Assembly: GCA_009760855.2 (NCBI GenBank)
Contig: WPIO01000236.1
Location: 164,596 to 228,595 of the forward strand
DNA from: Cristatella mucedo
Taxonomy: Eukaryota; Bryozoa; Phylactolaemata; Cristatellidae
Reading direction: 5' to 3'
DNA: 64,000 nt
The notes beneath the pieces were generated by a model. The model saw nothing but the letters and a program-made list of their open reading frames with translations, had not been told where the DNA came from and made no database searches. Below, piece by piece: positions 38,191 through 49,837 of the stretch. Every line of letters starts with the position of its first letter. Within the stretch, counting starts at the first letter, position 1. Both the position numbers and the translations under genes were made by a program.

Positions 38191-41100
38191 TCTGCATTTC
38201 GGAGCGTGCGCTGACTGGCAGCAGAGTGCTGCACCATGTTTAAAGCATTTCGCACGTAAATAACACGTTTCGCACGAGTTCGCAGCAGATCGCGGAATAT
38301 GTAGAAACTTCAAAATCTGCATGTCGGAGCGTGCTGACTGACTGGCAGCAGAGTGCTGCACCATGTTTAAAGCATTTCGCACGTAAATAACACGTTTCGC
38401 ACGAGTTTCGCAGCAGATCGCGGAATATGTAGAAACTTCAAAATCTGCATGTCGGAGCGTGTGCTGACTGCAGCAGAGTGCTGCACCATGTTTAAAGCAT
38501 TTCGCACGTAAATAACACGTTTCGCACGAGTTCGCAGCAGATCGCGGAATATGTAGAAACTTCAAATCTGCATGTCGGAGCGTGCGGCTGACTGGCAGCA
38601 GAGTGCTGCACCATGTTTAAAGCATTTCGCACGTAAATAACACGTTTCGCACGAGTTCGCACCAGATCGCGGAATATGTAGAAACTTCAAATCTGCATGT
38701 CGGAGCGTGTGCTGACTGGCAGCAGAGTGCTGCACCATGTTTAAAGCATTTCGCACGTAAATAACACGTTTCGCACGAGTTCGCACCAGATCGCGGAATA
38801 TGTAGAAACTTCAAATCTGCATGTCGGAGCGTGCGCTGACTGGCAGCAGAGTGCTGCACCATGTTTAAAGCATTTCGCACGTAAATAACACGTTTCGCAC
38901 GAGTTCGCAGCAGATCGCGGAATATGTAGAAACTTTCAAATCTGCATGTCGGAGCGTGCGCTGACTGGCAGCAGAGTGCTGCACCATGTTTAAAGCATTT
39001 CGCACGTAAATAACACGTTTCGCACGAGTTCGCAGCAGATCGCGGAATATGTAGAAACTTCAAATCTGCATGTCGGAGCGTGTGCTGAAGTGCAGCAGAG
39101 TGCTGCACCATGTTTAAAGCATTTCGCACGTAAATAACACGTTTCGCACGAGTTCGCACCAGATCGCGGAATATGTAGAAACTTCAAATCTGCATGTCGG
39201 AGCGTGCGCTGACTGGCAGCAGAGTGCTGCACCATGTTTAAAGCATTTCGCACGTAAATAACACGTTTCGCACGAGTTCGCAGCAGATCGCAGAATATAA
39301 AGAAACTTCAAATCTGCATGTCGGAGCTTGCGCTGACTGGCAGCAGAGTGCTGCACTATGTTTAAAGCATTTCGCACGTAAATAACACGTTTCGCACAAG
39401 TTCGCATCAGATCGCGGAATATGTAGAAACGTTAAATCTGCATTTCGGAGCGTGCGCTGACTGGCAGCAGAGTGCTGCACCATGTTTAAAGCATTTCGCA
39501 CGTAAATAACACGTTTCGCACAAGTTCGCACCAGATCGCGGAATATGTAGAAACTTTAAATCTGCATGTCGGAGCGTGCGCTGACTGGCAGCAGAGTGCT
39601 GCACCATGTTTAAAGCATTTCGCACGTAAATAACACGTTTCGCACGAGTTCGCAGCAGATCGCGGAATATGTAGAAACTTCAAATCTGCATGTCGGAGCG
39701 TGTGCTGACTGGCAGCAGAGTGCTGCACCATGTTTAAAGCATTTCGCACGTAAATAACACGTTTCGCACGAGTTCGCACCAGATCGCGGAATATGTAGAA
39801 ACTTCAAATCTGCATGTCGGAGCGTGCGCTGACTGGCAGCAGAGTGCTGCACCATGTTTAAAGCATTTCGCACGTAAATAACACGTTTCGCACGAGTTCG
39901 CAGCAGATCGCGGAATATGTAGAAACTTCAAATCTGCATTTCGGAGCGTGCGCTGACTGGCAGCAGAGTGCTGCACCATGTTTAAAGCATTTCGCACGTA
40001 AATAACACGTTTCGCACGAGTTCGCACCAGATCGCGGAATATGTAGAAACTTCAAATCTGCATTTCGGAGCGTGCTCTGACTGGCAGCAGAGTGCTGCAC
40101 CATGTTTAAAGCATTTCGCACGTAAACAACACGTGTCGCACAAGTTCGCATCAGATCGCGGAATATGTAGAAACTTCAAATCTGCATGTCGGAGCGTGTG
40201 CTGACTTGCAGCAGAGTGCTGCACCATGTTTAATGCATTTCGCACGTAAATAACACGTTTCGCACGAGTTCGGAGCAGATCGCGGAATATCTAGAAACTT
40301 CAAATCTGCATGTCGGAGCGTGTGCTGACTGGCAGCAGAGTGCTGCACCATGTTTAAAGCATTTCGCACGTAAATAACACGTTTCGCACGAGTTTGCAGC
40401 AGATCGCGGAATATGTAGAAACTTTAAATCTGCATGTCGGAGCGTGCTCTGGCTGGCAACAAAGTGCTGCACCATGTTTAAAGCATTTCGCACGTAAATA
40501 ACACGTTTCGCACGAGTTCGCAGCAGATCGCGGAATATGTAGAAACTTCAAATCTGCATTTCGGAGCGTGCGCTGACTGGCAGCAGAGTGCTGCACCATG
40601 TTTAAAGCATTTCGCACGTAAATAACACGTTTCGCACGCACGAGTTCGCAGCAGATCGCGGAATATGTAGAAACTTCAAATCTGCATGTCGGAGCGTGTG
40701 CGCTGACTGGCAGCAGAGTGCTGCACCATGTTTAAAGCATTTCGCACGTAAATAACACGTTTCGCACAAGTTCGCATCAGATCGCGGATTATGTAGAAAC
40801 GTAGAATCTGCATTTCGGAGCGTGCGCTGACTGGCAGCAGAGTGCTGCACCATGTTTAAAGCATTTCGCACGTAAATAATACGTTTCGCACGAGTTCGCA
40901 GCAGATCGCGGAATATGTAGAAACTTCAAATCTGCATGTCGGAGCGTGTGCTGACTGGCAGCAGAGTGCTGCACCATGTTTAAAGCATTTTGCACGGAAA
41001 TAACACGTTTCGCACAAGTTCGCAGCAGATCGCGGAATATGTAGAAACTTCAAATCTGCATGTCGGAGCGTGCGCTGACTGGCAGCAGAGTGCTGCACCA

Positions 41101-43144
41101 TGTTTAAAGCATTTCGCACGTAAATAACACGTTTCGCACGAGTTCGCAGCAGATCGCGGAATATGTAGAAACTTCAAATCTGCATGTCGGAGCGTGCGCT
41201 GCTGACTGGCAGCAGAGTGCTGCACCATGTTTAAAGCATTTCGCACGTAAATAACACGTTTCGCACAAGTTCGCATCAGATCGCGGAATATGTAGAAACT
41301 TAAATCTGCATTTCGGAGCGTGCGCTGACTGGCAGCAGAGTGCTGCACCATGTTTAAAGCATTTCGCACGTAAATAACACGTTTCGCACAAGTTCGCAGC
41401 AGATCGCGGAATATGTAGAAACTTTAAATCTGCATGTCGGAGCGTGCACTGGCTGGCAGTAGAGTGCTGCACCATGTTTAAAGCATTTCGCACGTAAATA
41501 ACACGTTTCGCACAGTTCGCATCAGATCGCGGAATATGTAGAAACTTCAAATCTGCATGTCGGAGCGTGTGCTGACTTGCAGCAGAGTGCTGCACCATGT
41601 TTAAAGCATTTCGCACGTAAATAACACGTTTCGCACGAGTTCGCAGCAGATCGCGGAATATGTAGAAACTTTCAATCTGCATGTCGGAGCGTGCGCTGAC
41701 TTGCAGCAGAGTGCTGCACCATGTTTAAAGCATTTCGCACGTAAATAACACGTTTCGCACGAGTTCGCAGCAGATCGCGGAATATGTAGAAACTTCAAAT
41801 CTGCATGTCGGAGCGTGAGCTGACTGGCAGCAGAGTGCTGCACCATGTTTAAAGCATTTCGCACGTAAATAACACGTTTCGCACAAGTTCGGCAGCAGAT
41901 CGCGGAATATGTAGAAACTTCAAATCTGCATTTCGGAGCGTGCGCTGACTGGCAGCAGAGTGCTGCACCATGTTTAAAGCATTTCGCACGTAAATAACAC
42001 GTTTCGCACAAGTTCGCAGCAGATCGCGGAATATGTAGAAACTTCAAATCTGCATGTCGGAGCGTGCGCTGACTGGCAGCAGAGTGCTGCACCATGTTTA
42101 AAGCATTTCGCACGTAAATAACACGTTTCGCAAGAGTTCGCAGCAGATCGCTGAATATGTAGAAACTTCAAAATCTGCATTTCGGAGCGTGTGTGCTGAC
42201 TGCAGCAGAGTGCTGCACCATGTTTAAAGCATTTCGCACGTAAATAACACGTTTCGCACGAGTTTCGCAGCAGATCGCGGAATATGTAGAAACTTCAAAT
42301 CTGCATGTCGGAGCGTGTGCTGACTGGCAGCAGAGTGCTGCACCATGTTTAAAGCATTTCGCACGTAAATAACACGTTTCGCACAAGTTCGCAGCAGATC
42401 GCGGAATATGTAGAAACTTCAAATCTGCATTTCGGAGCGTGCGCTGACTGGCAGCAGAGTGCTGCACCATGTTTAAAGCATTTCGCACGTAAATAACACG
42501 TTTCGCACGAGTTTGCAGCAGATCGCGGAATATGTAGAAACTTCAAATCTGCATGTCGGAGCGTGTGGTGACTAGCAGCAGAGTGCTGCACCATGTTTAA
42601 AGCATTTCGCACGTAAATAACACGTTTCGCACGAGTTCGCAGCAGATCGCGGAATATGTAGAAACTTTCAAATCTGCATGTCGGAGCGTGCGCTGACTGG
42701 CAGCAGAGTGCTGCACCATGTTTAAAGCATTTCGCACGTAAATAACACGTTTCGCACGAGTTCGCACCAGATCGCGGAATATGTAGAAACTTTAAATCTG
42801 CATGTCGGAGCGTGCGCTGACTGGCAGCAGAGTGCTGCACCATGTTTAAAGCATTTCGCACGTAAATAACACGTTTCGCAAGAGTTTCGCAGCAGATCGC
42901 GGAATATGTAAAACTTCAAATCTGCATGTCGGAGCGTGCGCTGACTGGCAGCAGAGTGCTGCACCATGTTTAAAGCATTTCGCACGTAAATAACACGTTT
43001 CGGACGAGTTCAGAGCAGATCGCGGAATATCTAGAAACTTCAAATCTGCATGTCGGAGCGTGCAGCTGACTGGCAGCAGAGTGCTGCACCATGTTTAAAG
43101 CATTTCGCACGTAAATAACACGTTTCGCACGAGTTCAGAGCAGA

Positions 43145-43157
43145 NCNCGGAATATCN
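43145..43157. other. Ambiguous bases (N at 43145, 43147 and 43157)
   Basis: These are the only undetermined bases in the window, in CAGANCNCGG and AATATCNAGA. Both neighbouring copies have GAGTTCAGAGCAGA, a rare form, and the next unit is truncated. The cluster suggests low-quality consensus or a join between reads or contigs, so copy number here is not reliable. Confidence 0.9.
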
Positions 43158-43172
43158 AGAAACTTCAAATCT

Positions 43173-43254
43173 GCATGTCGGAGCGTGCGCTGACTGGCAG
43201 CAGAGTGCTGCACCATGTTTTAGCAGATCCGGGAATATTTAGAACTTTAAATCT
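43173..43254. repeat. Truncated monomer, 82 bp (-42), next to the N cluster
   Basis: CACCATGTTTT joins TAGCAGATCCGGGAA, so the AAGCATTTCGC to GAGTTCG section is missing, including most TCGC decamers. The remaining end is also degraded: GATCCGGG for GATCGCGG, AATATTTAG for AATATGTAG, and AGAACTTT for AGAAACTTT. Clustered errors beside undetermined bases favour a sequencing or assembly artefact over a real deletion. Confidence 0.75.
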
Positions 43255-44127
43255 GCATGTCGGAGCGTGCGCTGACTGGCAGCAGAGTGCTGCACCATGT
43301 TTAAAGCATTTCGCACGTAAATAACACGTTTCGCACGAGTTCGCACCAGATCGCGGAATATGTAGAAACTTTAAATCTGCATGTCGGAGCGTGCGCTGAC
43401 TGGCAGCAGAGTGCTGCACCATGTTTAAAGCATTTCGCACGTAAAATAACACGTTTCGCACGAGTTCGCACCAGATCGCGGAATATGTAGAAACTTCAAA
43501 TCTGCATGTCGGAGCGTGCTCTGACTGGCAGCAGAGTGCTGCACCATGTTTAAAGCATTTCGCACGTAAATAACACGTTTCGCACGAGTTCGCAGCAGAT
43601 CGCGGAATATGTAGAAACTTCAAATCTGCATGTCGGAGCGTGCGCTGACTGGCAGCAGCAGAGTGCTGCACCATGTTTAAAGCATTTCGCACGTAAATAA
43701 CACGTTTCGCACAAGTTCGCAGCAGATCGCGGAATATGTAGAAACTTCAAATCTGCATTTCGGAGCGTGAGCTGACTGGCAGCAGAGTGCTGCACCATGT
43801 TTAAAGCATTTCGCACGTAAATAACACGTTTCGCACGAGTTCGCAGCAGATCGCGGAATATGTAGAAACTTCAAATCTGCATGTCGGAGCGTGTGCTGAC
43901 TGGCAGCAGAGTGCTGCACCATGTTTAAAGCATTTCGCACGTAAATAACACGTTTCGCACGAGTTCGCAGCAGATCGCGGAATATGTAGAAACTTCAAAT
44001 CTGCATGTCGGAGCGTGCTGCTGACATGCAGCAGAGTGCTGCACCATGTTTAAAGCATTTCGCACGTAAATAACACGTTTCGCACGAGTTCGCAGCAGAT
44101 CGCGGAATATGTAGAAACTTCAAATCT

Positions 44128-44281
44128 GCATGTCGGAGCGTGAGCTGACTGGCAGCAGAGTGCTGCACCATGTTTAAAGATGCAGCAGAGTGCTGCACCA
44201 TGTTTAAAGCATTTCGCACGTAAATAACACGTTTCGCACAAGTTCGCACCAGATCGCGGAATATGTAGAAACTTTAAATCT
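44128..44281. repeat. Rearranged monomer, 154 bp (+30)
   Basis: ATGCAGCAGAGTGCTGCACC with the following ATGTTTAAAG appears as a second copy right after the first, joined at about 44179. Both copies of the inverted repeat are complete. The second has the ATGCAG form and the first the GGCAG form, so the extra piece came from a different monomer type, not from simple copying in place. Confidence 0.8.
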
Positions 44282-44855
44282 GCATGTCGGAGCGTGCACT
44301 GACTGGCAGCAGAGTGCTGCACCATGTTTAAAGCATTTCGCACGTAAATAACACGTTTCGCAGAGTTCGCAGCAGATCGCGGAATATGTAGAAACTTCAA
44401 ATCTGCATGTCGGAGCGTGTTCTGACTTGCAGCAGAGTGCTGCACCATGTTTAAAGCATTTCGCACGTAAATAACACGTTTCGCACGAGTTTGCAGCAGA
44501 TCGCGGAATATGTAGAAACTTCAAATCTGCATGTCGGAGCGTGCGCTGACTGGCAGCAGAGTGCTGCACCATGTTTAAAGCATTTCGCACGTAAATAACA
44601 CGTGTCGCACGAGTTCGCAGCAGATCGCGGAATATGTAGAAACTTCAAATCTGCATTTCGGAGCGTGCGCTGACTGGCAGCAGAGTGCTGCACCATGTTT
44701 AAAGCATTTCGCACGTAAATAACACGTTTCGCACGAGTTCGCACCAGATCGCGGAATATGTAGAAACTTTAAATCTGCATGTCGGAGCGTGCACTGACTG
44801 GCAGCAGAGTGCTGCACCATGTTTAAAGCATTTCGCACGTAAATAACACGTTTCG

Positions 44856-46150
44856 CAAGAGTTCGGAGCAGATCGCGGAATGTCTAGAAACTTCCAATCT
44901 GCCTGTCGGAGCGTGTTCTGACTTGCAGCAGAGTGCTGCACCATGTTTAATGCATTTCGCACGTAAAAATAACACGTTTCGCACGAGTTTGCAGCAGATC
45001 GCTGAAGATTTAGAAACTTCAAATCTGCATGTCGGAGCGTGCCCTGACATGCAGCAGCAGAGTGCTGCACCATGTTTAAAGCATTTCGCACGTTAATAAC
45101 ACGTTTGGCACGAGTTCGCAGCAGATCGCGGAATATGTAGAAACTTTAAATCTGCATGTCGGAGCGTGCGCTGGCTGGCAACAAAGTGCTGCACCATGTT
45201 TAAAGCATATCGAACGTAAATAACACGTTTCGCACGAGTTCACAGCAGATCGCGGAATATGTAGAAACTTTAAATCTGCATGTCGGAGCGTGAGCTGACT
45301 GGCAGCAGAGTGCTGCACCATGTTTAAAGCATTTCGCACGTAAATAACACGTTTCGCACAAGTTTGCATCAGATCGCGGAATATGTAGAAACGTATATTC
45401 TGCATTTCGGAGCGTGCGCTGACTGACAGCAGAGTGCTGCACCATGTTTAAAGCATTTCGCACGTAAATAACACGTTTCGCACAAGTTCGCACCAGATCG
45501 CGGAATATGTAGAAACTTTAAATCTGCATGTCGGAGCGTGCACTGACTGGCAGCAGAGTGCTGCACCATGTTTAAAGCATTTCGCACGTAAATAACACGT
45601 TTCGCAAGAGTTCGGAGCAGATCGCGGAATGTCTAGAAACTTCCAATCTGCCTGTCGGAGCGTGTTCTGACTTGCAGCAGAGTGCTGCACCATGTTTAAA
45701 GCATTTCGCACGTAAATAACACGTTTCGCACGAGTTTGGAGCAGATCGCGGAATATGTAGAAACTTCAAATCTGCATGTCGGAGCGTGCTCTGACTGGCA
45801 GCAGAGTGCTGCACCATGTTTAAAGCATTTCGCACGTAAATAACACGTTTCGCACAAGTTCGCATCAGATCGCGGAATATGTAGAAACTTCAAATCTGCA
45901 TTTCGGAGCGTGTTCTGACTTGCAGCAGAGTGCTGCACCATGTTTAAAGCATTTCGCACGTAAATAACACGTTTCGCAAGAGTTCGGAGCAGATCGCGGA
46001 ATATGTAGAAACTTTAAATCTGCATGTCGGAGCGTGCGCTGACTGGCAGCAGAGTGCTGCACCATGTTTAAAGCATTTCGCACGTAAATAACACGTTTCG
46101 CACGAGTTTGCAGCAGATCGCGGAAGATGTAGAAACTTCAAATCTGCATG
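44856..46150. repeat. Higher-order repeat block 2
   Basis: Type A anchors lie at 44856, 45605 and 45977, with spacings of 749 and 372 (3 x 124). The first spacing is six monomers plus five extra bases, which are visible as an added AA near 44968 and an added CAG triplet near 45056. The order inside is A, B, C (CACGTTAATAACACG, TTTGGCACG, GGCAACAAAG), D (GCATATCGAACG), E (ACGTATATTCTGCATTTCGG, GACTGACAG) and F (GCACTGACTGG). After the second anchor come GAGTTTGGAGCAG with GCTCTGACTGG, then CACAAGTTCGCATCAG, the same succession seen after 51078. Confidence 0.8.
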
Positions 46151-49100
46151 TCGGAGCGTGCGTGCCCTGACATGCAGCAGAGTGCTGCACCATGTTTAAA
46201 GCATTTCGCACGTAAATAACACGTTTCGCACGAGTTCGCACCAGATCGCGGAATATGTAGAAACTTTAAATCTGCATGTCGGAGCGTGCGCTGACTGGCA
46301 GCAGAGTGCTGCACCATGTTTAAAGCATTTCGCACGTAAATAACACGTTTCGCACGAGTTCGCACCAGATCGCGGAATATGTAGAAACTTCAAATCTGCA
46401 TGTCGGAGCGTGCGCTGACTGACAGCAGAGTGCTGCACCATGTTTAAAGCATTTCGCACGTAAATAACGCGTTTCGCACGAGTTTGGAGCAGATCGCGGA
46501 ATATCTAGAAACTTCAAATCTGCATGTCGGAGCGTGCGCTGACTGGCAGCAGAGTGCTGCACCATGTTTAAAGCATTTCGCACGTAAATAACACGTTTCG
46601 CACAAGTTCGCATCAGATCGCGGAATATGTAGAAACTTCAAATCTGCATTTCGGAGCGTGCGTGCGCTGACTGGCAGCAGAGTGCTGCACCATGTTTAAA
46701 GCATTTCGCACGTAAATAACACGTTTCGCACAAGTTTCGCACCAGATCGCGGAATATGTAGAAACTTTAAATCTGCATGTCGGAGCGTGCGCTGACTGGC
46801 AGCAGAGTGCTGCACCTTGTTTAAAGCATTTCGCACGTAAATAACACGTTTCGCACGAGTTTGCAGCAGATCGCGGAATATGTAGAAACTTCAAATCTGC
46901 ATTTCGGAGCGTGCGCTTGCTCCCAGCAGAGTGCTGCACCATGTTTAAAGCATTTCGCACGTAAATAACACGTTTCGCACGAGTTCGCACCAGATCGCGG
47001 AATATGTAGAAACTTTAAATCTGCATGTCGGAGCGTGCGCTGACTGGCAGCAGAGTGCTGCACCATGTTTAAAGCATTTCGCACGTAAATAACACGTTTC
47101 GCACGAGTTCGCATCAGATCGCGGAATATGTAGAAACTTCAAATCTGCATGTCGGAGCGTGTGCTGACTTGCAGCAGAGTGCTGCACCATGTTTAATGCA
47201 TTTCGCACGAAAATAACACGTTTCGCACGAGTTCGCACCAGATCGCGGAATATGTAGAAACTTCAAATCTGCATTTCGGAGCGTGTGAGCTGACTGCAGC
47301 AGAGTGCTGCACCATGTTTAAAGCATTTCGCACGTAAATAACACGTTTCGCACGAGTTCGCAGCAGATCGCGGAATATGTAGAAACTTTAAATCTGCATG
47401 TCGGAGCGTGTGCTGACTGGCAGCAGAGTGCTGCACCATGTTTAAAGCATTTCGCACGTAAATAACACGTTTCGCACGAGTTCGCAGCAGATCGCGGAAT
47501 ATGTAGAAACGTAAAATCTGCATTTCGGAGCGTGTGCTGACTGGCAGCAGAGTGCTGCACCATGTTTAAAGCATTTCGCACGTAAATAACACGTTTCGCA
47601 CGAGTTCGCAGCAGATCGCGGAATATGTAGAAACTTTAAATCTGCATGTCGGAGCGTGCACTGACTGGCAGCAGAGTGCTGCACCATGTTTAAAGCATTT
47701 CGCACGTAAATAACACGTTTCGCACGAGTTCGCAGCAGATCGCGGAATATGTAGAAACTTCAAATCTGCATGTCGGAGCGTGGGCTGACTTGCAGCAGAG
47801 TGCTGCACCATGTTTAAAGCATTTCGCACGTAAATAACACGTTTCGCACGAGTTCGCAGCAGATCGCGGAATATGTAGAAACTTCAAATCTGCATGTCGG
47901 AGCGTGAGCTGACTGGCAGCAGAGTGCTGCACCATGTTTAAAGCATTTCGCACGTAAAATAACACGTTTCGCACAAGTTCGCATCAGATCGCGGAATATG
48001 TAGAAACTTCAAATCTGCATTTCGGAGCGTGCGCTGACTTGCAGCAGAGTGCTGCACCATGTTTAAAGCATTTCGCACGTAAATAACACGTTTCGCACGA
48101 GTTCGCAGCAGATCGCGGAATATATCTAGAAACTTCAAATCTGCATGTCGGAGCGTGTGCTGACTTGCAGCAGAGTGCTGCACCATGTTTAAAGCATTTC
48201 GCACGTAAATAACACGTTTCGCACGAGTTCGCACCAGATCGCGGAATATGTAGAAACTTCAAATCTGCATGTCGGAGCGTGTGCACTGACATGCAGCAGA
48301 GTGCTGCACCATGTTTAAAGCATTTCGCACGTAAATAACACGTTTCGCACGAGTTCGCACCAGATCGCGGAATATGTAGAAACTTTAAATCTGCATGTCG
48401 GAGCGTGCGCTGACTGGCAGCAGAGTGCTGCACCATGTTTAAAGCATTTCGCACGTAAATAACACGTTTCGCACGAGTTCGCAGCAGATCGCGGAATATG
48501 TAGAAACTTCAAATCTGCATGTCGGAGCGTGAGCTGACTGGCAGCAGAGTGCTGCACCATGTTTAAAGCATTTCGCACGTAAATAACACGTTTCGCACGA
48601 GTTCGCAGCAGATCGCGGAATATGTAGAAACTTCAAATCTGCATGTCGGAGCGTGTGCTGACTGGCAGCAGAGTGCTGCACCATGTTTAAAGCATTTCGC
48701 ACGTAAATAACACGTTTCGCACGAGTTCGCAGCAGATCGCGGAATATGTAGAAACTTCAAATCTGCATGTCGGAGCGTGAGCTGACTGGCAGCAGAGTGC
48801 TGCACCATGTTTAAAGCATTTCGCACGTAAATAACACGTTTCGCACGAGTTCGCAGCAGATCGCGGAATATGTAGAAACTTCAAATCTGCATGTCGGAGC
48901 GTGCGCTGACTGGCAGCAGAGTGCTGCACCATGTTTAAAGCATATCGCACGTAAATAACACGTTTCGCACGAGTTCGCAGCAGATCGCGGAATATCTAGA
49001 AACTTCAAATCTGCATGTCGGAGCGTGCGCTGACTGGCAGCAGAGTGCTGCACCATGTTTAAAGCATTTCGAACGTAAGTAACACGATTCGCACAAGTTT

Positions 49101-49551
49101 GCATCAGATCGCGGAATATGTAGAAACTTCAAATCTGCATTTCGGAGCGTGTGCTGACTGGCAGCAGAGTGCTGCACCATGTTTAAAGCATTTCGCACGT
49201 AAATAACACGTTTCGCACAAGTTCGCACCAGATCGCGGAATATGTAGAAACTTTAAATCTGCATGTCGGAGCGTGCACTGACTGGCAGCAGAGTGCTGCA
49301 CCATGTTTAAAGCATTTCGCACATAAATAACACGTTTCGCAAGAGTTCGCAGCAGATCGCGGAATATGTAGAAACTTCAAATCTGCATGTCGGAGCGTGT
49401 TCTGACTTGCAGCAGAGTGCTGCACCATGTTTAAAGCATTTCGCACGTAAATAACACGTTTCGCACGAGTTCGCACCAGATCGCGGAATATGTAGAAACT
49501 TCAAATCTGCATTTCGGAGCGTGCGCTGACTGGCAGCAGAGTGCTGCACCA

Positions 49552-49660
49552 TGTGTTAAGCATTTCGCACGTAAATAACACGTTTTAAACGATTTCGCAC
49601 CAGATCGCGGAATATGTAGAAACTTCAAATCTGCATGTCGGAGCGTGCTGACTGACATGC
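49552..49660. repeat. Diverged monomer
   Basis: CACCATGTGTTAAGCATTTC and CACGTTTTAAACGATTTCGC replace the usual sequence. The second change destroys the TTTCGCACGA decamer, leaving only the later TCGC motifs. The following unit has GCGTGCTGACTGACATGCAG, three bases longer than usual. Confidence 0.6.
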
Positions 49661-49837
49661 AGCAGAGTGCTGCACCATGTTTAAAGCATTTCGCACGTAA
49701 ATAACACGTTTCGCACGAGTTCGCAGCAGATCGCGGAATATGTAGAAACTTTAAATCTGCATGTCGGAGCGTGTGCTGACTGGCAGCAGAGTGCTGCACC
49801 ATGTTTAAAGCATTTCGCACGTAAATAACACGTTTCG

